The translations under genes were made by a program, and so were the position numbers. 64,000 nucleotides of DNA, from positions 3,622,056 to 3,686,055 of the forward strand of contig NW_004450328.1 in NCBI RefSeq assembly GCF_000321225.1, in the 5' to 3' direction. The DNA is from Odobenus rosmarus divergens. Taxonomy: Eukaryota; Chordata; Mammalia; Carnivora; Odobenidae. A model generated the notes under the pieces. It was given only the letters and a program-made list of their open reading frames with translations, ran no database searches and was not told the origin of the DNA. Every line of letters begins with the position of its first letter. Position 1 is the first letter of the stretch. Below are positions 1-10,864 of this stretch, in pieces.

Positions 1-716
1 AAAGGTCTCTGGGGATAGCCAGCAGCCCCCTCCCCGCTTCGTGGGGGCTGGAGGGGTGTAGCTTGGGCGCCAGGGTGCCGGAGACATCGTGGGGAGAAGG
101 GTGTTCCAGAGACGGAGGTGACAGCGCCGAGACACATGACAATCAAAGCGTCACGTTCTGTGGTCCGCGAAGGTGGGACTGGGCTGGTCATGTGACGTGG
201 GGGGGGCACCATGGGGTGATGTGAGATGCAGGGCCTCTTAGATTACGCACCAATGACGCATTCCCACCCGGTTTGGCAACTAGATTTCCGTTGGAAGACG
301 CGACAGTTCCGGCAAAGGGGGCGGGTTCTCACGTCCTGGCAGCTTTGCTTCCGTTCGGGGCGCTGCAGCTTCCGACCTCAGCCTCTCCCTCGGGCGAGGA
401 AGAGACGCGACCCCGTGCGCATGCCCCGATCATCCCAGAGGGGCGGGGCTGAGGCTGCGGGAGCGGGAGGGGGGGGGAAAGAAAAGGGAATTCCAACCTG
501 TGGAATCTTGGGGGGTCCCCGAGGTCGGCTTCTTCCCATTGACTGTGGATGGTGCCCGGGACAGAGCCTCTGGTGGCTCGTGGGGGGGTTTGGGGGTCCG
601 CAGGGTGAGGGTGGAGGGAAGTGTCAGTGTCAGAGTGCGAGTGGGGTACGGGAGTTCCAAACTTAGTCTTGAGGCCCTCGGGGCTTCGGCGCCGGGGAGA
701 GGGAGCTCGGGCCACC
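1..716 (+). promoter_or_regulatory. STX4: STX4 promoter and 5' UTR region
   Basis: GC-rich, moderately CpG-rich sequence directly upstream of the STX4 start codon. A CCAAT box is at 250-254, running into a TGACGCA CRE/AP-1-like element (254-260). A GC box (GGGGCGGGGC) lies near 440-449. No TATA box was seen, so a dispersed CpG-type promoter is likely. The transcription start cannot be fixed, but the 5' UTR must end at 716. No other gene is visible here. Confidence 0.6.
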
Positions 717-3700
717 ATGCGCGACAGGACCCACGAACTGAGGCAGGTGAGAAGTGGGGGCTGCAGGGTTGGACACGGGCGGACGGGACAGGGTCTGGCT
801 GGAATACAGGACTCCTGGTCTTCGGGGCAGGGAGGGGTGGTTGAGGGCTAGGAAGGAAAGACCCGGAAGTCCGTGAGTCCTGCGGGGAGAGAGCAACAGC
901 AAGGAAGTGATGCCAGTGACCCCGGCCCTGGCAGGGGGATGACAGCTCGGACGATGAGGACAAGGAACGGGTCGCGCTGGTGGTACACCCGGGCACGGCA
1001 CGGCTGGGGAGCCCGGACGATGAGTTCTTCCAAAAGGTAAGAGGCTGGGGTCTCTGCCCTGTCTTCGCGAGGGGGCTGGATGACCCGAGGAGCAGCGCGG
1101 TCTGGAGTACCCCCATATCTCCTTCAGCCCTCTCGGTCACCTTGCCCAGGTCCGGACAATTCGACAGACTATTGTCAAGCTGGAGAATAAAGTCCGAGAG
1201 TTGGAGAAGCAGCAGGTCACCATCCTGGCCACGCCCCTTCCCGAGGAAAGTGAGTGAAACCCCAAGAGCAAACGCAAGCTCAGCCGGAGGGATTGTGGGG
1301 ATTGTAGTTCCATGCAGGTGGTGGCCACGGAGGTTTGTTGAGGTAGGGGCTCCTGTTTGGGAGTCATGGCTTTCTCTTGTCCAGGTATGAAGCAGGACCT
1401 GCAGAACCTGCGTGAGGAGATCAAACAGCTGGGGAGGGAGATCCGATCGCAGCTGAAGGGTAAGCTCCTAGGACCTCAGACAGATCCTTCCCTGTGGTCC
1501 AGCCCAGCTCCTGGTATATCTGGGGAGTGTGTGGCCCAGAGAGGCCAGTGATGTATCCAGGTCACACAGCAGGTCTAGACCTAGAATCTCTTTCTCCTGG
1601 CTTCCTACTTTCCACAGCACATGCCTGCCTCTCGAGCTCCTTTATTTGAAACGAAACTATTTACTCCTACAATTCTTGCTGCCCAATGTGCATCCTTTGG
1701 ACAGGCAGATGGGGGTTTCTCAAGAGGCCTCTGTATACCTGTGGGAATTCTCTGATGTACTGCAACAAAAAATACACTTTCTCCCATCAGAGGCTCAGAA
1801 TTAGTCATTTATGATCAATTATAATTCCCAAAAGAATCCCATGGAGATAAGCACCTCTCTGTTATATGGATGGGGTATGGCCCTGGCCCTGTGTCCTGGT
1901 TCCCACATGATTTTCCGAAATCACAGATCAAATCCCCTTCCCCACTAATACCCTTGTATCTTCCCACAGCCATAGAGCCCCAGAATGAGGAAGCTGATGA
2001 GAATTACAACTCAGTCAACACAAGGATGAGAAAAACCCAGGTGGGTTATTGTTCCCAGAACTAAGACATTTTGCAAGGCTTTCATAGATCATTAGATGGC
2101 CGAAGTAAGGAGGAAGGGCTCTTAGAGATCAAGTCCAACCTGATGGTTTTCAAATGGGGAAACTGAGATTGAGAGAGAAAAAGGACTTGCCCTAGGTCAA
2201 GACTCCTGATTCCCAGTCCACTTAACATCCTGTCACCTTCTCCATTTAATGAGAAGTTGTTGAGTCCCCAGATATGACCTGGGTTTGGCTGTGGAAGGCA
2301 TGCTTTCTAGAAACCAAGGTCGGGAGTCAAGCTTGACTAGATGACAAAGACATTACTCAGATAGGGTTTGGTAGCTAATATCCCTGCCCAGGGAAGAAGG
2401 GGGAACAGTCATAAATGACTGGGAGGTTTCCTGCCCATGTGACAGGGACATCCTCTGCCCCATGGGCGGAATTCAGGAAGTCAGGAGGAGGAACTTCTCT
2501 TGAGGCAGAAGGTCACTGAATCAACATCTTAGTAAGGAGATTTGAGGTGATCTAACTGCGCCCCCCCCCACCGCCGGGGTGCCCAGTGAGGAGTAATTTG
2601 ACTTCCTGGAGGTCAGAGTTGGAGTAGGTGGGCCCAGAGCTCAGCAAGTCCCCTAGATTGAAGGTAGAGCAGTTTTGGCATCTTGCCAGGGTGCAGCTGA
2701 AGGCCTGAGAGCAGATATGTCTCTGAGGAAGGAGCTCCAAGGAATGAACACACTGAAGGCGGCCAGGGAATGGACAAGATGAGTGGACGTTTCAGGGGGA
2801 GCCTGTGGTGGTCGTTGGTGTGAGAGGCTGAGGGCCCAGCTGCACCTGTAAAATCTAGGCAATGGACTGACCTCCAGGTATACTAGCACTCCTTTAGTCT
2901 AAGCAGTGAGGCTGGTGTTCAGCAAGCATTCACAGGTATTTATTGAGTCCCTACTGTGTGCTAGACCCTTTTCTAGCTGTTTGGGATCCAGCAGTGAACC
3001 AAAGAACCCTATCCTCATGGAGCTTATGTTCTGGTGGGGAGAAACAAACACCATAATAAATATGTACATTATTTTAGAACATAGTTAAGCATTAAGGGGA
3101 AAACTGAGGAGAAGAGGGCTTGAGAGTGCTGGGAGAAGGCAGGTTGCAGTTTTAGTAAGGTAGAGAAAACCTCATTCAGAAGGTGACCTCAACCCAGAAC
3201 GCGCCCGATCTCATCTGATCTTGGAAGCTAAGCGGGGTCGGGCCTGGTTAGTACTTGGATGGCAGAAAGTGACCTCTGTGGGGCATGAGCATTCTAGGCC
3301 CAGGGAGCAGTGAATGCAAAAGTCTGAGGTGGGGGTGGCTTTGGTGGGGGAGGGGTGAGGGGTCCACCATGGTTGGAGGGAGTGAGTGAGGGAATGGCTG
3401 GAGGAGGTAAGGTCACAGGGGAAATGGGGGAAAGGGAAGGTCATGCAGGGCCTTATAAGCCCTGGTAAGGGCTTTGGCTTTTACTTTGAGAGAAGGGTGG
3501 TCAAGGGGCAGGCACCTAGAACAGCTTACGCTGTTTGTTCACTGTACCTGTGGGGATGTTGAGGCCAAATCCTTCCGGGGTGCCTAGCCTATATTCTCTA
3601 CCACTAGCACGGGGTCCTGTCCCAGCAATTTGTGGAACTCATCAACAAGTGCAACTTGACGCAGTCTGAATACCGGGAGAAGAATGTGGAGCGGATTCGG

Positions 3701-5239
3701 AGGCAACTGAAGATCAGTGAGTTGTGGCGTCTGGCCTCCAGGGTCAGGTCACCTGACCCAGCTCTGAGCCTGGCCTTTTCCTTCACAGCGAATGCTGGAA
3801 TGGTGTCTGATGAGGAGCTGGAACAGATGCTGGACAGTGGGCAGAGCGAGGTGTTTGTGTCCAATGTGAGTGGCCACAGCTATCCTCCCTCTTCTGGGAC
3901 TCTCATCTTCTCTGATTGAGGGGATATGGAGGCCCGTGGGGGGAAGGAGTTAGCAGGCCTAGAGTCACTCATCAGGGCCCTAGGCCCAGTTCTAAGCCCG
4001 AGGGCTGCCTGAGAGCTCAACAGGAACTTCTGACCTGCTGCCGGGTTCCCGGTGACCTGTCTGTCCATTCCTGTCCACTCCCCAGATACTGAAGGACACA
4101 CAGGTGACTCGACAGGCCCTAAATGAGATCTCTGCCCGGCACAGTGAGATCCAGCAGCTTGAACGCAGTATCCGTGAACTTCATGAGATCTTCACTTTTC
4201 TGGCTACTGAAGTGGAGCTGCAGGTGGGCACCCAAGATGGCCGGCTGGGCTTGACGTGAGACTGTGTTCAGTCAGAACCGCCCCCTCCCCCGTGACTGTC
4301 GGCCCATCTCCACCCTCCAGTCTCTCTCCCCGAGGCTTTCGTCCCCCCACCCCCCAGGCTGGCCCTCACTCCTCAGAGGGCCTGCCTCCGCAAATCTGTA
4401 TGAGGTTGGGGTGGGAGGTGGTGGTCTTCTGCTGCACCTGGTTTCATGGGGTGAGGTGAGCTTCCGGCCCTGTCCTGGAACTGACCCCAGTGCTGCAGCC
4501 AGTGGCCTTGGGGCCACTGGGGGAGGGATTTCGTTCAGTAGGAGTACTAGGACCTGAAGGCTGGCGGTGCCATGAGGAGGCAGGGATGGGGAGGGCTTCA
4601 CAGCTGTTGAGAGGCAGGCCTAGAAGAATGGGCGAATTCAGACAGATTTACGAAGGGACAAAAGTTCACCCTCTGTGAAAAGGTATGAGCACTTGGCTGC
4701 AAACCACCACAGCAAATGAAGGTTGTAGGGGGTAAGGGAGCAAGGCGGAAGGGACCACATGACAAAAGGGAGCCCGGAAGCCACCCTCAGGTGTGCGAAC
4801 TTTTGTGAGATGTGGTCCTGCCCCACACCTTTGTTAGTGCTGTGTTTGCTGCCAGAAAACGTCCTTCAGGCGGCTAGCGTGAGCAAGCAGAGGGGCTGCT
4901 GGGCCCTCCACCCCCAGTCATCCCTACCTGCCTGAACCACCCCCTCCTCTGAGCAGGGAGAGATGATCAACCGGATTGAGAAGAACATCCTGAGCTCAGC
5001 AGACTATGTGGAACGCGGGCAGGAACATGTCAAGATTGCCCTGGAAAACCAGAAAAAGGCTCGGAAGGTGAGCCTCCCCTCCCCTGCTGTCCCCTCCCCT
5101 CCCTGGCCCTGGTGGCCTTCCCTCCCCTCCTGAGTTTCCCTGAACTCCTCTCCCGCAGAAGAAAGTCTTGATCGCCATCTGTGTGTCTGTCACTGTCGTC
5201 ATTGTGGCAGTCATCATTGGTGTCGCCACATTGGTTTGA
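717..5239 (+). CDS. STX4: Syntaxin-4 (plasma-membrane Qa-SNARE), 10 exons
   Basis: Exons: 717-746, 935-1036, 1150-1249, 1385-1459, 1970-2040, 3608-3716, 3789-3865, 4086-4223, 4957-5067, 5159-5239, all with GT/AG borders. Together they give 297 codons plus TGA, the length I remember for mammalian STX4. The start GCCACCATGC is a near-perfect Kozak site and the protein begins MRDRTHELRQ. An N-terminal Habc region (about residues 35-160) precedes the SNARE helix (about 200-262). That helix includes SIRELHEIFTFLATEVELQ and GEMINRIEKNILSSADYVE; the Gln at the end of VELQ fits the zero-layer Gln and is the last codon of exon 8. A basic KKARKKK stretch leads into one C-terminal membrane anchor (about 274-297). 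Known family role: t-SNARE with SNAP23 and VAMP2/8 for exocytosis, including GLUT4 vesicle fusion. No breaks seen. Confidence 0.97.
3177..3276 (+). pseudogene. Retroposed 5S rRNA fragment with target-site duplication
   Basis: Positions 3191-3262 closely match the middle of vertebrate 5S rRNA. They contain GAACGCGCCCGATCTC, GGAAGCTAAGC and GGGTCGGGCCTGGTTAGTAC, followed by TTGGATGG; differences such as TCATC for TCGTC are scattered. The ends of the 5S gene are missing. The insert is flanked by CAGAAGGTGACCTC (3177-3190) and CAGAAAGTGACCTC (3263-3276), a 14-bp target-site duplication with one mismatch. It sits in STX4 intron 5 inside what looks like an older L2/MIR-type repeat. It is a pseudogene fragment; much of the internal promoter (box A and most of box C) remains, but transcription is unlikely. 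Confidence 0.85.
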
Positions 5240-5607
5240 GAGCTTCGCACATTCTTGGTGAGACACTGTGGGCCTGCCCCCTGGCCTGCCTCATCCCAGG
5301 CCCCAGCCTTTCCCTGTCCCCTCAGTCCCTCTTCTCCTGCCTTCCCTTGCAGGCACTAAGAGCACCAGAGACCCAGGTCTGCCCTCTCTCCGAGCAGCTG
5401 AGGGGGGAGGGCAGGACAGAGCCTCCAGCTGGACCCCCTTCCTCACACTGGCCCTGAGCAGAGGGGCAGACGGTTCTCCTGTGGTTGCCAGCCTCTCATT
5501 CATGGGGGCTTCCCCACTCAGGCCACAGTGCCTGGGGGAAGGCCTGCAGCGTCCTGTTTGGCTGGGACACACGGTTTTGTAAGAAATTAAAAAAAAAAAA
5601 AAAAAAA
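5240..5607 (+). other. STX4: STX4 3' UTR and poly-A region
   Basis: Sequence after the STX4 stop runs to AAGAAATTAAA followed by about 18 A at 5588-5607. The signal is a weak AATTAAA variant and no canonical AATAAA was seen. The A run is genomic. The true 3' end is inferred to lie around 5585-5605. Confidence 0.55.
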
Positions 5608-6419
5608 GTGCTTGGAGACTGCCGTGTGCATGTGTGTTCCTGGAAGGGGCAGCTCAGACCCTTCAGGCATCCAGCCTTCCCTTTTCCTGGCCATCCTTGG
5701 GGCCAGGCCCAGCCCAGGGAGACTCAAATCAGACCGTTCTAGGTGCTGTGGCCACAGCAAGCTGGCACTGCCCTTCTTCTCTCCGTAGGAACAGGTGGGA
5801 CAGGGAGGGGCTAACACCTGCATCTGGCTCAGTATTGTCCTTGGGCAAAGACAACTGGGAGTCCCTAACCCCAGAGCAGTGAAGCTGGGCCAGGCCAGGC
5901 TGGGACATTGGTGAGGTGTGTGTGGGCTTCGGGTATTCCTGAGGCCAGGAAGAGGCACCGTGAGTAATGGAGGCTGTTACTTCAGATACAGTGAACAGGG
6001 AAAGGCCTGTCTCAGAAGGGGCAACATTTGAGTGGAACATTAAATGAGGAGGAGCCAGTATGGGAAGAAACGAGGACAGTTGCCAGGCAGAGGGGAGCAG
6101 CCCTGTGCCCGGAAAAAGGCATAGCCTTTGACCTAAGAGTCTGGCGTAGAGAGCCAGGGACTCTGGATCAACACACCCGGTTACTAGGGGGTTATGTGGC
6201 TGGAGCAGTAGAAGAGGCGGAGAAGCCTGAGCCCTGGTTTCTCTGAGGCACCTAAGCTCCAGGCCCCAACTCTAAATTTCTAAGAGTTCCGAGTCCAGAA
6301 GCCTGGTTTCCAGAGCTGGGTATGGCACCCGTCCCCGGACGCCTGGTTTCAGGGGTAGGCTAGCTCCTGGCTCCGAAGCCTGGTTGGAGTGGGGCGGCGC
6401 CTGACCCCAAACAAGGTCT
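5608..6419. other. Intergenic sequence downstream of STX4
   Basis: No gene found. The part around 5960-6180 resembles an old L2-type repeat (AACATTTGAGTGGAACATTAA and the following GAGG-rich text). The rest appears unique, with only short open frames that look random. Confidence 0.5.
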
Positions 6420-7070
6420 GGGGGCCGGGTTCCAGCCACCGCGTCGCGTCCCCCTTTCGATGCCACGGGCCCCTCCTGCTGCTGTCGCCGCTGCTGCTCT
6501 AGGCTGCCCTTGCCCCGTCCATCTGGCCGCAGTAGCGCTTGCTTCGAGTGCTGGGGTGCCGCGAGTCATAGAAGGGCTGGACGAGATGTCCTCTGTGCAG
6601 TCTCGGACCCCGCCCCTGGACCCGGCCTGGGGGAGGAGCCAGAGGGCCGGATTAGGCCCCAGGGACCCCGGCCAGCTTCGCCTCCAAGCACCTGGGCACC
6701 CGCCTGCAGCGCCTCCCAGTGGCCCTAGAGCGACCCTGGCTTGGCGGTTGCAAGGCGCCTGCGCCAGGTCCGAGCCTTTGCTCGGCCCCTCGTGTAGGGG
6801 GCGTGGCCTGGCCGCAACTGGAAAATGATTGGCCCGCGGAACAAATGTTGCTCCTAAGGAGCATCAGGATTGGTCTGTAGGACTTCCAGGGACCTCCTGG
6901 GGGAGTGAGCCCTGGGTATTAAACCACAATTAACCTTGCGCGGATTTGGGAGGGGCCTCAGCGAGTCCTCCGTCGCCCCCAAAAGTGATTGGATCACAGG
7001 GCGGGGCATGATCACACCTCTAAATGAGGAGGAAGGGGCACGGGCTTGAGAGCGTCTGACCCGGGTAGGT
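6420..7070 (+). promoter_or_regulatory. Orphan CpG-rich, CCAAT-containing promoter-like segment
   Basis: A CpG-dense block lies far from any recognised first exon. It holds three inverted CCAAT boxes (ATTGG at about 6829, 6870 and 6985), a GGGGCGTGGCC KLF/Sp-type site near 6799 and a GGGCGGGGC near 7001. It ends with TAG|GTGAGT, a strong splice donor at 7068/7069, or CGG|GTAGGT at 7064/7065. This combination is typical of a TATA-less first exon. No transcript is known to me here. It could be a lncRNA promoter, an enhancer CpG island or the remains of a lost gene. Confidence 0.4.
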
Positions 7071-7198
7071 GAGTCAGGGACTTCACCCGAGAAGGCGTGG
7101 CTGGGTCCCCCTCCCTAACCGCTGAACTTGGCAGCTGCACGAGTCTGGGGGGGTACCCACGCCTTCGTCCTGCCTGAGCTCATGTGTCTTATGTACAG

Positions 7199-7735
7199 AT
7201 GAAGCCCTAGATACCTCAGGAAAGAGCTCCTCATTGTCACCAGTGTGCAAACACAACCTGGATGTCCACTCTCTGGGAAAACTGTGGGGCCAGACGGATC
7301 CTGCCCCAGTAGAAGACTAATCTGGATACTGGGCGTCCGGGCTTCCCTAATTCTCCATCTCTTCCCCTGCGGCCTGCATCTTCCCCGGAATTCTGCCCTG
7401 TTGGTCGCCTTTGTCCACCCCCTCACCTTTCTGCCTTCAGAGGAAAACTGCACAACCCACTGGCACCTACTGGGATCTGATAGAGATTATCAGATCTATG
7501 CCGGGACTGCGTCACATCTACGCACCTGGGTGTCAGTGTGCGGTATGTGACCTCGGATTGGCTTTGCTGGACGGCGGCACCCCTGAAAGCCTGCTTACCT
7601 GTCTGTCTCACCCAGGAAGTGGTCCAGAACCTCCTGACAGACGTAACTAGATGGCCGAGTGAGGCCTTGGATGCCAGGCCCAGTAGTTTGAACTTTTCCT
7701 GGGGGCTAGGGGACACATGGAAGGTTTTTGAACAG
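7199..7735 (+). other. Three exon-like open segments in consistent phase (unrecognised)
   Basis: Segment W starts after TTATGTACAG at 7199 and may end near 7308, where its donor is weak (CCA|GTAGAA). Segment X is 7441-7542 (CTGCCTTCAG acceptor, GCG|GTATGT donor, 34 codons). Segment Y is 7616-7735 (CTCACCCAG acceptor, CAG|GTGAGT donor, 40 codons). X and Y are phase 0 and open, with peptides such as GTYWDLIEIIRSMPGLRHIY and EVVQNLLTDVTRWPSEALDA. W is open in the matching frame if one base comes from an upstream exon. I do not recognise the peptide and could not find a start codon in the CpG-rich segment upstream. Splicing Y to the next CAG (after 7798) gives an immediate stop. It may be a small gene, a lncRNA or chance. 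Confidence 0.25.
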
Positions 7736-8820
7736 GTGAGTGGCAAGTTTGGGGCAGATTTAGCAGTCAGGTGGACCCATGCACTGGAGATTTCACAGGC
7801 TCCCCTGTGAATACCCTTTCCCTGGGGGGAACTGACCTAAATGAGGAGTTAAGGGCAGGTTTTTCACTAAAATCCTGTCTTGGCTGCTGTCAGCCCAACT
7901 TTCAGGGAACAGGGTCTTGGTTGGGTGTGGCTTTTCCAAATCCATCTTGCATCATAACTTTTCAGCTCTAGCTCTCCCCGCTTATTGCCTCATTGACTTG
8001 ATATTTTATGGTTCAAATTGCCAGGAAAAAGAACCTGACTGGTCTGGGTCAGGCTACTTTGACCAACCTATAAATTGTCTAGCTCAAGTCAAGACTTTAC
8101 CCTTGACCACGATGTATGTGAAGTGTTTACATGGTACAAAACATTGCCGCAGAGTGTGTATAAAGGAGTAGTGGACGGCCTCAGTGATTGATATTTCTTG
8201 TGCAGCCCTGTGATAGACTGTATTATTGTTCCAAATATATACTGTCCTTTCTACTGGACCACTCACTATAGGATTATATCCATTCGTGTAGGCTTGGCTA
8301 TATGTCTTGCTTTGGCCAATGGGATGTGAGTAGAAATGTAAAGTATCACTTTCAGATATTTAAGTGTCAGTAAGTAGCCTGGCGGCTTGCCTTTTCTTTT
8401 CCCACTTGCTGCGAACCACTGATATTTGGAGAATAGTTTTTGCCACATCAGAATAAGTCTAAACCAACTGTCACAGAACTAGTACCCAGAAGTGGGGTGC
8501 TACCACGTTAAAAATGAACCTGAATTATGTGCCATTGGCTCTGGAGCTAGGCAGCGGCTGATGAGGAAACCATTAGTGGAAGTCGGAAAGATGGTGATGT
8601 GTGTTAGGCAGTGGTGAAGCATTTGGTTAAACGGTAGGCTGGAAATAAGTAAGAATATAAATAATGTCCAAATGAGCTTGGGGCTTTAGGGAAAAAAGAA
8701 TTTGAGAAAGAATATTAGTAGCATGACTTGATTGCTTTGGGGGTGCATTTGACAAGTTACTGTAAGAAAGAGATGACTCCGAAAATAATTGGCCAGTTTT
8801 TAAGCAGAAATGGAAGAGAT
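7736..8820. other. Intergenic sequence with an old dispersed repeat
   Basis: No gene found. About 8200-8470 carries an old dispersed repeat recognisable by TGCTTTGGCCAATGGGATGT. The same phrase type recurs at 10050-10380, so both are likely members of one ancient family that I cannot name with certainty. Confidence 0.45.
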
Positions 8821-9034
8821 GGGCGTGTGGGTGGCTCAGTCGTTAAGTATCTGCCTTCGGCTCAGGTCATGATCCCAGGGTCCTGGGATCGAGCCCCGCA
8901 TCGGGCTCCCTGCTCGGCGGGAAGCCTGCTTCTCCCTCTCCCACTCCCCCTGCTTGTGTTCCCTCTCTCGCTGTGTCTCTCTGTGTCAAATAAATAAAAT
9001 CTTTAAAAAAAAAAAAAAAAGAAGTGGAAGAGAT
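8806..9034 (+). repeat. CAN SINE (tRNA-Lys derived) with TSD
   Basis: Forward SINE 8821-9020 with tRNA-like head, CT-rich middle, AAATAAATAAAATCTTT and poly-A. It is flanked by GAAATGGAAGAGAT (8807-8820) and GAAGTGGAAGAGAT (9021-9034). Sequence from 9035 to 10050 holds no gene; an ATG/GTG trinucleotide tract is at about 9798-9823. Confidence 0.95.
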
Positions 9035-10864
9035 TATAGAAACCCCAGGAAGGTGATCTACATTTTTAACCAGTGAAAGATACAGTTGACAAGGCCCTTA
9101 AGCTGAAAAGTTTGAGTGAAATTCATCTTTGTGGCAAGGGTCTTATCAAGTGTATGGCTCTCATGCCTTTTGTAGAAACTTCTGAATTGGTCAGAGTGGT
9201 TCCCAGTAAAGCCTTTCAGTTAGTCAAGGTGATTCAGAAAAGCGAGATTAAGAGTACAACTCCCAAAGGAGTTAGTAGGTTCCATTTGCTTACAATTAAG
9301 TCTAAAGAGAGAGGCATGTCTGAAAAGAATTATGGGTTTGGCAGTTAGCCCATAGAACTGACTGGAATCAAATAGATAAGAAGCTTCTTTCCCTCCACAC
9401 AAAAAGCCACTAGGTTGGGTTTTTAAAAGACCATCAATGTTCAAGACCTTGAGGGTTCCCAAATTTCTATGGGCATGAAGGAGACGGAAAGCTGCTTTGC
9501 CTCAGAAGGGCATAACCTCCAATGTTTTCTCAGATGTGGCCAAGGAGAATAAATGGGAAAGGATGAGCTACTCTATGGGAACTAGGGAACTGGTCCCAGG
9601 AAGCAATCCCACTCCCAGGTAAAGGTGGGGGGCCTTTGCAACATCCGCTCAGCAGGATGTTGCAATTACTATGGACCAGTAAGTGCTGTGTGTCTCCCAT
9701 TCTTCCTTCTAAATGGGAGTGTTTACTGCTCTTATCCTGTCCCTGTTCCACTTCATATGTTGGATGTGTGTGTGAGGAGGTGGGGGCAGAGATAACGTGA
9801 TGATGATGATGATGGTGATGATTTTGGTTCATAGGTCTCTGGATCAAGAGAAGCCACCTCTGGACCTGATATAGAGACTATTAGTGGTCCTGGACTTGAG
9901 CCTGATGCCATGATTAGATGGGTCATTTGGGTGGTCTCCCTGGGGAAGGATATGTGTTTATTTTGCATGTAGAGGAAACACAAAGGCTGTATTTGTGACA
10001 AAGAAGGCAGACTAAGAGGATTTCACAATTGTTCAAAAACCCTCATTCATTAACCCTCTCTGTGGGGCCCCGCCATATGAAAAGATTATATATCCCTACT
10101 CCACTGACATCAGCTTTGGGTATGTGGCTTGCTTTAGGCCATGGAACTCGAGTAGGAGTAACATGTACCACTTACAAGAGGAAGCTTTAAGAGCCATCAT
10201 GGGGCCTGACACCTTTCTTCTCTTCTTTGTCTTGAGATTGAAAATTCCAGATTGCAGCTGTTCCTTCAGACTAGATTCTGGAATGAAGATGATGTAGAAC
10301 AGAGCCACAGCTGTCCCATGGAAGATGTTGGCTCATAACATCCTCAGGAGCTTCCCAAGTGAAATCTGAAACCAGCCCCTGTACACAGAGAGCACTGAGA
10401 GATTGAACAAAGAGGCAGGCCACTGCAGATTGGTACATGGTGGGGTTAAGAAGCAAGGGGACTTACATTCAAGGCTTGTCTTGGGCAGCCACCAGATGAG
10501 TAGATCTCTGCACCTCCCACCAAATCTTTTTTTTTTTTTTTCAGCTCCCACCAAATCTTAAAAATTTATATAGAGGCCTTGGGTGCCTGGCTGGCGCACC
10601 GGGTGTGGAGCCTTCTTAAAAAAAATGTTTTATATAGAGCCTTAACTGGGTTCAGGCATGTATACCATCCAGATGGTCTCAACAGCACAGTGCTCTCTCA
10701 AAGCTGCATTCTTGGGGCAGTCTCTGGGCGCAGGGAAGGCAAGTACATTCCAAGGACAGGGGAGGGGTATGAGGAACCTTTGATTATGGGGTGCTGCTCA
10801 CAGGTCAACTGGCAGTCATATCCTCTCGGTGACCTCCCCCAACAGAGGACATGGAATATGAGTG

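Noticed and set aside
226..1140. Open frames over the STX4 promoter and first exons
   Set aside because: GC-rich by-products; the STX4 exon structure explains the coding sequence here.
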